A stretch of 61,964 nucleotides of DNA from Aldersonia kunmingensis (lineage in GTDB: Bacteria; Actinomycetota; Actinomycetes; Mycobacteriales; Mycobacteriaceae), in assembly GCF_001646865.1 (NCBI RefSeq), contig NZ_LRRB01000241.1, forward strand, positions 1 to 61,964, in the 5' to 3' direction. The notes beneath the pieces were generated by a model. That model had not been told where the DNA came from, did no database searches, and saw only the letters and a list, made by a program, of their open reading frames with translations. Within the stretch, counting starts at the first letter, position 1; each line of letters opens with the position of its first letter. The position numbers and the translations under genes are program-made. This document shows, piece after piece, positions 8,454 through 15,865 of this stretch.

Positions 8454-9131
8454 CTACCGCGCGGTCGGCCGCAACACGATCTCGGTCGGATGCGCGTCGC
8501 GCGGCGCCTCGACGGAGTTGCGCACCGCCAGCGCGACCGTCTCCGGCTTGAGGAACTGCGTCGGGTCGTACTCTCTGCCTTCGCCGGCAATGATCTCCCG
8601 CTGCATGTCGGTATCGATCCGGCCGGGGTGGATCGAGGTGACCCGCAGTTCCGGTTCCTCGGCGCGCAGCGCGTCGCCGAATGCACGCAGTGCGAACTTG
8701 CTCGCCGCATACGACGCCCAGCCGGCGTTGGCCCGCAGACCGGCACCGGAATTGATCAGAACGACATGGGCCTGAGCCGCGCGCAGCGCGGGGAGCAGCA
8801 GCCGGGTCAATTCGGCAACCGCCACGACGTTCGCCTCGAGCGTGTTGCGCCACTGCTGAGGCGTCAAATCGGCGATCGTGCCGAGATCGGCGACTCCGGC
8901 GTTGTGCACAAGCACGTCGAGTCGGTCGATACCCGCCGCCAGTTGTGCGACGGCCGGATAGTCGGTCAGCTCGGCCGCCCACGGTTTGGCCTCGGGGAAT
9001 TCGGCGAGAATTGGCGCGAGCGATTCCGCGGTGCGGGCGCCGAGCAGCAGGTCGTGGGTGGGGGCGAGTTCGCGGGCAATCGCGGCGCCGAGGCCGCGTC
9101 CTGCCCCGGTGATGAGAGCAACTGGGCGCAT
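8454..9131 (-). CDS. Short-chain dehydrogenase/reductase
   Basis: 225 residues. Classical SDR oxidoreductase with the NAD(P) motif TGAGRGLG (8-15), structural NAG (77-79), catalytic Ser128 and YAASK (Tyr141, Lys145). The start ATG at 9131 puts the cofactor motif at its normal distance from the N-terminus; a longer in-frame reading to 9209 has no such support. It converges on the acetyltransferase gene with a 4-base gap. Substrate unknown. Confidence 0.9.
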   Translation of the reverse strand: MRPVALITGAGRGLGAAIARELAPTHDLLLGARTAESLAPILAEFPEAKPWAAELTDYPAVAQLAAGIDRLDVLVHNAGVADLGTIADLTPQQWRNTLEANVVAVAELTRLLLPALRAAQAHVVLINSGAGLRANAGWASYAASKFALRAFGDALRAEEPELRVTSIHPGRIDTDMQREIIAGEGREYDPTQFLKPETVALAVRNSVEAPRDAHPTEIVLRPTAR

Positions 9132-9211
9132 GAGACCGAGACTAACCACCCGACCTGCGATGATCAGTGGCAGTCGTCGCTTGTCGATCCCGGCGGGAGC
9201 CGCATGCACCG

Positions 9212-10129
9212 ATGAAGAAGATCAAGCCCACGCGATTCGGTTCGCGAAAAAGCGAGACCCCGCTCAATGCCTCGGGCGTTGTGACAGTCGGTCCACGCCG
9301 ATTCCTGTTCGTGGACAACCACGACCCGGACGGGCTCATGGAGTTCGCGCTTGACGACGACATGGACATCGAGTGGATGCGGCGACGACCGCTGACCGGC
9401 CTGGCGGATGCTGCGCTCTCCGACCCGGAAGGGCTCGCCCGCATCGAACTGAACGGCGCGGTCCTTCTTATTGCCGCATCGTCACTGTGCGTCTCGGGCA
9501 AACGGCGGATAGTCCATGACGGCTTGGTGCGCATCCGGTACGCGGCAGACGGTGATCTGGCGGCAGAAGCGATACCGGGTTTCCGAGCATGGCTACTCGC
9601 GCAGTTTCCGTCACTTGCGGACTGCACGAACCTGACACCCGACGAGGGCGGGCTCAATATCGAAGGGATTGCGTGGCAACCACATTCGAACACCCTCGTC
9701 CTCGGGCTCCGGGGACCGGTGCAGCCAGGGAAAGTCGGGATCATCCGGATGCCCATAGATGTGGGGCGTGCGTGGAACATCGCGTCGCTCGGGAAGCCAA
9801 TCCTGGAGTGGATTCGCATCCCCCACGCGAGTGGTAGCCCGGGCATTCGCGATCTGTGCTTCGACGAGGAGTACGACGAGTTCCTGGTGTTGTTGGGGCG
9901 CTCGATCAGCGGGGGCGACGAGCCATTTCAGCTCTGTACCTGGGACGGAAAAAGTCAGGCGGTTGAGGTGCGCGACATCGCCTTCCATCACTCCGCCAAA
10001 CCGGAGGGCGTCACCACCTTCACCACTGGTGGTGTTCCGATGCTTCTCGTTGTCGACGATGGCGGCGGGTACGCGGTTTTCGAGCGGGTAGGTCAGGAAA
10101 AGAACAGCGTGGTTCCGCCGGTCTCCTGA
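9212..10129 (+). CDS. DUF3616-type protein
   Basis: 305 residues, no signal peptide. GGLNIEGIAW followed by TLVLGLRGP is characteristic of the DUF3616 family, probably a beta-propeller-like fold; function unknown. The ATG at 9212 (MKKIKPTRFG) is preferred over an upstream in-frame ATG at 9167, which lies in the region upstream of the SDR gene. Its last 37 bases overlap, tail to tail, the CotH-like gene on the other strand. Confidence 0.78.
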   Translation: MKKIKPTRFGSRKSETPLNASGVVTVGPRRFLFVDNHDPDGLMEFALDDDMDIEWMRRRPLTGLADAALSDPEGLARIELNGAVLLIAASSLCVSGKRRIVHDGLVRIRYAADGDLAAEAIPGFRAWLLAQFPSLADCTNLTPDEGGLNIEGIAWQPHSNTLVLGLRGPVQPGKVGIIRMPIDVGRAWNIASLGKPILEWIRIPHASGSPGIRDLCFDEEYDEFLVLLGRSISGGDEPFQLCTWDGKSQAVEVRDIAFHHSAKPEGVTTFTTGGVPMLLVVDDGGGYAVFERVGQEKNSVVPPVS

Positions 10130-11748
10130 TGGACCCGGGGATGTCCCGACGGGGTCGGATCGGTGCCGAATGTTGCGCGCAGCCCAGTCCGCACGCTGAC
10201 CAGGCTGAAGTACCCGCTGTGCGAGAACTCGTCGCGCGCGTCGATCGGCTCCACCCGGAACTCCTCGGCATGATCGGCGTTGTTCGGCGGGCACGTGTAG
10301 AGCAGTTTGTGGCCCTGGCTCGACACGATCGAACTGGCGTGCAGAACGCGTCCGAACGCCTTGCTGGTGACCGACTTCGCGGTGCCTAGGTCGGCGAAGC
10401 TCCACAGGTCGGAGTCATCGACGGCCGGTGGTCGTGGGCGATGGGTGACTTCGAAGTTCGTCGGGTTCGGGTCGTCGCGGGGAATGGTGTCGCTCTTCCC
10501 GGCGTGGAGGCAGTCGTTGGTGGCGTCGTCGCGGATGTACGCGCCCTTGGCGCCGGGAAGGCCGGCGATCAGGAAACCGGCGGACGTCGCCAGCCGCAAC
10601 TGCTTTCGCACTGCGCCGATCTCGGCGGACGCGTTCGGCACGCCGAATCCGTCGAGCAGGGCCTCCGCCTTCTCGAACAGTGGGCGCAACACCGTGTCCT
10701 GTGTATCGCGGTCGAACACGGTGTCTCGGTAGGTCCGGATCCGGTCGAAGACTTTCTCGCGGGCCGCGGGGTCGCTACGGATGAGATCGGCAATCAGGCC
10801 CTCCGCGCCGAGATAGAAGTGGCGCTGTGGCTGCAGTGTCTGGTCGATGCCCCAGGGAATCGTCTTGAAGTTGATGTCGTCCACGCCGGGCGTCGCGACC
10901 GCTGCGACGTCGTTGTAGATATAGGTGTTGTTGGTATTTCGCGAGTAGCCGTCCCAGTGTTTGAGCAGGAAGTCCATCGCGTAGATCCCGATGAATTGGT
11001 CCAGATCGAACAGGTCTGCCGCGCCGGCGAGACCGCGCGCCGCGATGTGGTCGATGGCGAACTTCAGATCGGCCTTGTCGTCGAATGCGGACATCGATTC
11101 CACGCCGATGTAGTCGAACCGCTTGCTGGTGAAGTCGTCGGTGTGCTCTAGCTCGTAGAGGTTGCCGCCCATGTTCCCGGCAAAGTTGCGCTCGATGTAG
11201 CGCGGCATGATGGGCTCGGCGTTCACGAATACGCCCGGGCTGTTGACCCCGATCAACCCCTCACCGACCGGGATCCCGTTCACCAGCACGCGGGCGTAGT
11301 TGCAGCGGGAATTGGGCAGGCCCGCGCGTTCGTACAGCCGATAGCCGATCGTCTGCCGGACATACGACGGATCCTGGATCGAGTTGTTGAGCGTGAGGTA
11401 CTGCGTGCCGATGAGCGCCTCGGTGTCGGGCACGTTCGCCTTCCGGAACTTCCCGAAGTCGATGTGCAGACAGGGCTTTTCGCTGTTGATCGAGCCGCAG
11501 AACGACTTCTTCTTGATCCCTACCTTGCGGAAAGTAGTGCGGGCGGGAAAGCGCGTTCCGGATATCTCGACCGACTCCGCCTCGCGCCACGTGTATCGGG
11601 CTGCTCCGCGCCAGTCGAAGTTGCATCGGCCGCCCTTCGGCTGCTCGTTGCGAACCTTCTCCCACTCGGTCGGTGAGATTCGAATCTTGACGGTCAGCAC
11701 GTTGTCGAGCGCGTACAGCGCATCGAGTGCCTGCTGCTGAGCGGTCAT
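10093..11748 (-). CDS. CotH-like atypical kinase with C-terminal lectin-like domain
   Basis: 551 residues. Residues about 15-400 show CotH kinase family features: KKKSFCGSINSEKPCLHIDF, TLNNSIQDPSYVRQTIGYRL and YARVLVNGIPVGEGLIGV in order. These are followed by LKHWDGYSRNTNN (262-274) in the catalytic loop position and IPWGIDQT (297-304) in the metal-binding position, which is usually PWDxD in the family. CotH proteins are protein kinases first known from spore coats, but homologues occur in many non-sporing bacteria. The last 120 residues (WSFADLGTAK, GRVLHASS, LLYTCPPNNAD, GYFSLVS, TGLRATFG) look like a beta-trefoil/ricin-type module. The start ATG at 11748 has a GAGGG ribosome site. There is no signal peptide. 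Confidence 0.82.
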   Translation of the reverse strand: MTAQQQALDALYALDNVLTVKIRISPTEWEKVRNEQPKGGRCNFDWRGAARYTWREAESVEISGTRFPARTTFRKVGIKKKSFCGSINSEKPCLHIDFGKFRKANVPDTEALIGTQYLTLNNSIQDPSYVRQTIGYRLYERAGLPNSRCNYARVLVNGIPVGEGLIGVNSPGVFVNAEPIMPRYIERNFAGNMGGNLYELEHTDDFTSKRFDYIGVESMSAFDDKADLKFAIDHIAARGLAGAADLFDLDQFIGIYAMDFLLKHWDGYSRNTNNTYIYNDVAAVATPGVDDINFKTIPWGIDQTLQPQRHFYLGAEGLIADLIRSDPAAREKVFDRIRTYRDTVFDRDTQDTVLRPLFEKAEALLDGFGVPNASAEIGAVRKQLRLATSAGFLIAGLPGAKGAYIRDDATNDCLHAGKSDTIPRDDPNPTNFEVTHRPRPPAVDDSDLWSFADLGTAKSVTSKAFGRVLHASSIVSSQGHKLLYTCPPNNADHAEEFRVEPIDARDEFSHSGYFSLVSVRTGLRATFGTDPTPSGHPRVHQETGGTTLFFS

Positions 11749-11820
11749 GTTCGTGCCCTCGTTTGTTGACCGGTATCCGATCGGTAGAGACAACGGTCGT
11801 CGCTTCATCGATCACGCACA

Positions 11821-11838
11821 CGAGTAGCCGGCTACTCG
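11821..11838. promoter_or_regulatory. 18-bp perfect palindrome between divergent genes
   Basis: CGAGTAGCC followed directly by its reverse complement. It lies in the 177-base gap between the CotH-like gene and the glucosylglycerate hydrolase gene, 72 and 87 bases from their starts. Lack of a loop makes a terminator unlikely; an operator for one or both promoters is the simplest reading. No regulator gene is adjacent. Confidence 0.45.
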
Positions 11839-11925
11839 ACTTTGCACACGGTCGGCGGTGCCCGAATGACGGCATAAGCCGCCCCGACGCGCGGATACTT
11901 GCGCGAAGTCGCAAACTTGTTCTTG

Positions 11926-13263
11926 ATGAACGACCCCGGCTTCACCCCGACGCAGCTCGCCGCGCGAGCCGCCTACCTGCTGCGTGGAAACGACCTGGGC
12001 ACGATGACCAGCGCCGCCCCGCGGCTGTACCCGCACATGTGGAGCTGGGATGCGGCGTTCGTCGCGGTCGGCCTGGCGCCGCTGAGTGTCGAGCGCGCCG
12101 TGATCGAGCTGGACACGTTGCTCTCGGCGCAGTGGCGCAACGGCATGATTCCGCACATCGTCTTCGCCAACGGAGTGGACGGGTACTTCCCCGGTCCGGC
12201 GCGCTGGCAGTGCCGTGAACTGGCGGCGAACGCACCCGCCGGCCCGGACACCTCCGGCATCACCCAACCGCCGGTGCATGCGATCGCACTGCAGCGCATC
12301 CTCGACCATTCCCGGCGCCACGGACGCAGCACCCGCGCGGTCGCCGAGGAGTTCCTCGATCGCCGATGGCCCGATCTCGTGCGTTGGCACCGCTGGCTCG
12401 CGCATGCCCGCGATCCCAAAGAGGACGGCCGCATCACGCTGTACCACGGCTGGGAATCCGGGATGGACAACTCGCCGCGGTGGGATCGCGCGTATGCGCA
12501 GGTGGTGCCGGGCGATCTCCCTGCGTATCAGCGCGAGGACACCAGCATCGTGACCGATGCGTCGCAGCGGCCGACCGATATCGAATACGACCGGTACCTC
12601 TGGCTGCTCGAAGAAATGCGCCGAGCCCGGTACGACGATTACGCGCTCGCGTCGTCGATGAGCTTCGCGGTGCAGGACGTTTTCGTCAGCGCGATCTTCG
12701 CGCTCGCCTGCGAGGTGCTCGCGATCATCGGTGAGGACTACTCGATGCCCAATGCGGATGTGCGCGAGCTGCACGGCTGGGCCGACCGGTTCCGTCAGGG
12801 TGTGGTCGCCACCACGAACGAAAGATCCGGCGCGGCAAAAGATTACGACGTCCGGAATCAGCGGTGGATCCCGACCGAAACGCTGGCGATGTTCGCGCCG
12901 CTGCTGTGCGGAGGGCTGCCGCGCGACACCGAACGCAATCTGGTGCGGATCTTCGAGGGGCCGCGGTTCTGCGGGCACCCGGACCTGCGCTACGCGCTGC
13001 CGCCGTCCACCTCGCCGGTGTCGAGTGCGTTCCGCCCCAAGGAGTATTGGCGCGGCCCGGTCTGGCCGGTGATGAGTTGGCTCTTCTCGTGGGCGTTTTC
13101 GCGCCGCGGCTGGACCGAGCGCGCGCAGTCCCTGCGGGCCGAAGGCCTCCGTCAGGCCAGCGACGGCAGTTTCGCCGAGTACTACGAACCATTTACCGGC
13201 AAACCACTCGGGAGCATGCAGCAGTCGTGGACCGCCGCATCGGTATTGGACTGGCTGGGCTAA
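11926..13263 (+). CDS. ggh: Glucosylglycerate hydrolase, GH63
   Basis: 445 residues. Hydrolyses glucosylglycerate to glucose and glycerate, releasing this compatible solute, made during nitrogen limitation in mycobacteria, for reuse. I recognise close similarity over the whole length to the Mycolicibacterium hassiacum enzyme, including LLRGNDLGTM, YPHMWSWDAAFVA, RNGMIPHIVFANGVDGYFPG, GITQPPVHA, YHGWESGMDNSPRWD and GSFAEYYEPFTG. Asp181 and Glu418 correspond to the catalytic acid/base pair D182/E419 reported for that enzyme. The ATG at 11926 matches that N-terminus; an upstream TTG is in frame but adds only nine unsupported residues. The enzyme is cytosolic, with no signal. Confidence 0.93.
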   Translation: MNDPGFTPTQLAARAAYLLRGNDLGTMTSAAPRLYPHMWSWDAAFVAVGLAPLSVERAVIELDTLLSAQWRNGMIPHIVFANGVDGYFPGPARWQCRELAANAPAGPDTSGITQPPVHAIALQRILDHSRRHGRSTRAVAEEFLDRRWPDLVRWHRWLAHARDPKEDGRITLYHGWESGMDNSPRWDRAYAQVVPGDLPAYQREDTSIVTDASQRPTDIEYDRYLWLLEEMRRARYDDYALASSMSFAVQDVFVSAIFALACEVLAIIGEDYSMPNADVRELHGWADRFRQGVVATTNERSGAAKDYDVRNQRWIPTETLAMFAPLLCGGLPRDTERNLVRIFEGPRFCGHPDLRYALPPSTSPVSSAFRPKEYWRGPVWPVMSWLFSWAFSRRGWTERAQSLRAEGLRQASDGSFAEYYEPFTGKPLGSMQQSWTAASVLDWLG

Positions 13264-13266
13264 AAC

Positions 13267-13280
13267 TTTCGGTACCGAAA
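13267..13280. promoter_or_regulatory. 14-bp palindrome upstream of ferredoxin reductase gene
   Basis: TTTCGGTACCGAAA begins three bases after the hydrolase stop and 49 bases before the reductase start. It has no loop and no T run, so it is not a typical terminator. It may be an operator, but a palindrome of this size could arise by chance a few times in this window. Confidence 0.25.
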
Positions 13281-13328
13281 CTACGCAAGTAGCCGCAGTG
13301 GTGGTGACCGACGACCTACTGTGGAGGT

Positions 13329-14309
13329 GTGGCACAACCCACGGTCGACATGCTGATCATTGGAGCCGGCCCGTCCGGACTCTATGCCGCTTACTACGCC
13401 GGTTTCCGGGGCTTCTCAGTGGCGGTCATGGACTCATTGCCCGAACTGGGCGGCCAAGTCACCGCGCTGTATCCCGAAAAACTGATCTACGACGTCGCCG
13501 GTTATCCCGCGATCAAGGGCCAAGACCTCGTGGACGCGATGGTCGAGCAGGCCGCCTCCGCGAACCCCAGATACCTACTCGGGCAGACCGCCGAGCAGCT
13601 TGTCGAGGCCGACGACCACGTGGAGATCACGACCTCGGACGGAACGGTCGTGCAGGCGAAGACCGTGTTGATCACAGGCGGAATCGGGACGTTCGCCCCG
13701 CGCTCGTTGCCGGGGGCCGAGCAGTGGGAGGGCCGCGGCCTGATGTACTTCGTGCCGCGCCTGGACGAACTGGCCGGGCGTGATGTCCTCATCGTCGGCG
13801 GCGGCGACTCCGCCTTCGACTGGGCGGTCAGCCTCGAGCACATCGCGCGGTCGGTCACGCTGGTGCACCGGCGCCGCGGGTTCCGCGCTCACGCCGGAAC
13901 GGTCGAGAAGGTGCTTGCCTCGTCGGTGCGGGTGCTAGTCCCCTACGAAGTCGACACGATTCATGGAACAGACACCATCGAGTCGGTCGTGGTGCGCGAC
14001 AACTCCGGCACCGAGGCGAGCGAGTCCCTGAATGTTCAGGCCGTCGTCGGTGCCCTCGGTTTCATCGCCGACCTCGGTCCGTTCACGCACTGGGGCCTCG
14101 AACAGCGCAAGCGGCACATCCTCGTCGACCAGGCGATGCGCACCAACCTTCCGCGCGTCTTCGCCGCGGGCGACATCGTCGACTACGACGGCAAGGTCAA
14201 GCTCATCTCGGTCGGCTTCGGCGAGGCCGCGACCGCGGTGAACAATGCTTCCGTGGTGATCGACCCCTCGCTGCACGTGTTCCCGGGGCACTCGAGCGAT
14301 AACGACTGA
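13329..14309 (+). CDS. Ferredoxin--NADP(+) reductase, thioredoxin-reductase-like type
   Basis: 326 residues. Moves electrons between NADPH and ferredoxin using FAD. The FAD fold is IIGAGPSGLYAAYYAG (about 9-24), with ELGGQVTALYPEK near 40, the NADP fold VLIVGGGDSAFDWA near 155 and the FAD end AAGDIVDYDGKVKLI near 280. The CxxC redox pair of thioredoxin reductases is absent, which places it in the FNR type 2 group. The GTG start at 13329 has a TGGAGG ribosome site. It is probably monocistronic. Confidence 0.92.
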   Translation: MAQPTVDMLIIGAGPSGLYAAYYAGFRGFSVAVMDSLPELGGQVTALYPEKLIYDVAGYPAIKGQDLVDAMVEQAASANPRYLLGQTAEQLVEADDHVEITTSDGTVVQAKTVLITGGIGTFAPRSLPGAEQWEGRGLMYFVPRLDELAGRDVLIVGGGDSAFDWAVSLEHIARSVTLVHRRRGFRAHAGTVEKVLASSVRVLVPYEVDTIHGTDTIESVVVRDNSGTEASESLNVQAVVGALGFIADLGPFTHWGLEQRKRHILVDQAMRTNLPRVFAAGDIVDYDGKVKLISVGFGEAATAVNNASVVIDPSLHVFPGHSSDND

Positions 14310-14416
14310 GCGTCGCGCACGCCCTCGCCGCACTGGTCCACCGATCCGGCGGCACAGGTTGCACGCAGCACTCCCCTGACCGAGCGCACTCCGCGAATCG
14401 ACGCTGGTCAGACCAA

Positions 14417-14453
14417 ATGCATCTGATGCTTAACGCTGTAGCATCAGATGCAT
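14417..14453. promoter_or_regulatory. Twin-palindrome operator of the vapBC genes
   Basis: A perfect 13-bp inverted repeat (ATGCATCTGATGC, 11-base spacer, then its reverse complement). Each arm contains the 11-bp palindrome GCATC-N-GATGC, and the two centres are 22 bp apart, two helical turns. The right arm reaches the vapB start codon. A -10-like TAGCAT lies at 14439-14444 inside it. This fits autoregulation by a ribbon-helix-helix antitoxin and a leaderless or near-leaderless message, since no ribosome site is visible. Confidence 0.8.
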
Positions 14454-14682
14454 GCGGACAACGATCGACATCGACGCAATAGTGCTGGCTCAGCTAAAGG
14501 AGCGGCAGCAAGAAGAAGGCAAAACACTGGGCCAACTCGTTTCGGAGTTGCTGGCTGTCGCCCTCTCCTCGCCAAAGGCTGACCGCGCGGATATTGCGTG
14601 GTACTCGGCGGACTTGGGTGAGCCGCTGGTAGATCTCGAGGACAAGGATGCGGTCCACGCGGCTTTGGATCGCGGCGAGTAG
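14452..14682 (+). CDS. vapB: VapB-like ribbon-helix-helix antitoxin
   Basis: 76 residues. The N-terminus MRTTIDIDAIVLAQLKERQ, with GKTLGQLVSELL after it, is a ribbon-helix-helix DNA-binding domain (1-40). The acidic tail (about 45-76) should wrap and inhibit the toxin. Its stop codon is immediately followed by the toxin start. The operator overlaps its own start codon, so the protein, probably with toxin bound, should repress the pair. Confidence 0.88.
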   Translation: MRTTIDIDAIVLAQLKERQQEEGKTLGQLVSELLAVALSSPKADRADIAWYSADLGEPLVDLEDKDAVHAALDRGE

Positions 14683-15111
14683 ATGTCAACGACAGTCGAC
14701 ACGAACGTGTTGGTCTACGCATCGAATTCCCGTGCAGCCGAGTTTGGGCGAGCAAGCGAACTGATGGCAGAACTTCTCCGTGGTCCGGAACTGACCACCA
14801 TTTTCTGGCCGGTGCTGACGAGTTATCTACGCCTGGTCACAAGCCGCGCTATTCTTTCGACGCCGTTGTCTGCGGCGCGGGCGGAAGCCAACGTTGAAGC
14901 GTTAGTCGCGGCACCGTCGATTCGGATTGTTGGTGAGGGGCAACAATTCTGGGCGTGCTATCGAGGACTGGGCGGTGCGCGCGGCAACGACGTTCCCGAC
15001 GCCGTGATCGTCGCCTTGATGCACGAGCACGGTGTTGGAACGATCTTGAGCCGGGATCGCGACTTCAGGAAGTATCCGGGTATTACCGTGCGCGACCCAT
15101 TCGCCAGCTAG
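14683..15111 (+). CDS. vapC: VapC-like PIN-domain RNase toxin
   Basis: 142 residues. PIN-domain ribonuclease; family members cleave tRNA or rRNA when freed from antitoxin. Acidic metal-binding positions are Asp6 in VDTNVLVYA, then GNDVPDAVIVALMHEHG and ILSRDRDF towards the end. The segment FWPVLTSYLRLVTS matches the VapC variant seen in many mycobacterial toxins. The ATG follows the antitoxin stop with no gap, implying coupled translation. It converges on the ABC ATPase gene after 7 bases. Confidence 0.9.
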   Translation: MSTTVDTNVLVYASNSRAAEFGRASELMAELLRGPELTTIFWPVLTSYLRLVTSRAILSTPLSAARAEANVEALVAAPSIRIVGEGQQFWACYRGLGGARGNDVPDAVIVALMHEHGVGTILSRDRDFRKYPGITVRDPFAS

Positions 15112-15118
15112 CCCGGCC

Positions 15119-15862
15119 CTACAGCACCTGCGACAGGAACTGCTGCAACCGCTCCGTATGCGGATCGTCGAAAAGAGCTGAGGGCGGCCCGGTTTCGACC
15201 ACCTGACCGTGGTCCATGAACAGCACTTTGTCGGAAACCGAACGGGCGAAGCCCATCTCGTGAGTGACGACGATCATCGACATACCGCCGGCCGCGAGGT
15301 CGGCCATCAATGCCAGGACGCCCTTGACCAATTCCGGGTCGAGTGCGGAAGTGGCTTCGTCGAAGAACATGATCTCCGGCTCCATCGCGAGCGCCCGGGC
15401 GATTGCGACGCGCTGCTGCTGACCGCCGGACAGGTTGCCGGGCCGGGTGTCGGCCTTCTCGCGCAGGCCCACGGTGTCGAGTTGCTTCAACGCGACCTCG
15501 CGGGCGGCGTCCTTGGACAATCCGCGCAGCTTCCGGGGGCCGAGCGCGATGTTCTCGGCAACGGTCTTGTGCGGGAACAGGTTGAAGTGCTGGAACACCA
15601 TGCCGATCCGCTGCCGCAGTTGGTCCGGATTGTCTTTCAGCACCGAGCGGCCGTCGATCAGGATGTCGCCCTGTTGCGGTTCGTGGAGCCGGTTGAGCAC
15701 GCGCAGCAGCGTCGACTTGCCAGAGCCGGACGGTCCGATAACCGACGTCGTCTTGCCTGCGTCGACGTGAATGTCGACACCGCGCAGCACCTTATTGGTA
15801 CCGAAGGCGAGGTGAATATCCTTGCCGGTCAATGAGACCGAGCTGATTTCGGTGGTCGTCAT
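15119..15862 (-). CDS. Polar amino acid ABC importer ATPase, GlnQ type
   Basis: 247 residues. Motifs are complete: Walker A GPSGSGKST, Q-loop GMVFQHFNLFPHKTV, signature LSGGQQQRVAIARAL, Walker B IMFFDEATSALDPEL and H-loop VVTHEMGFAR. The sequence is typical of glutamine/glutamate-type importers. It starts 3 bases after the fused binding-protein/permease gene and clearly serves it. Confidence 0.94.
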   Translation of the reverse strand: MTTTEISSVSLTGKDIHLAFGTNKVLRGVDIHVDAGKTTSVIGPSGSGKSTLLRVLNRLHEPQQGDILIDGRSVLKDNPDQLRQRIGMVFQHFNLFPHKTVAENIALGPRKLRGLSKDAAREVALKQLDTVGLREKADTRPGNLSGGQQQRVAIARALAMEPEIMFFDEATSALDPELVKGVLALMADLAAGGMSMIVVTHEMGFARSVSDKVLFMDHGQVVETGPPSALFDDPHTERLQQFLSQVL

Positions 15863-15865
15863 CTC

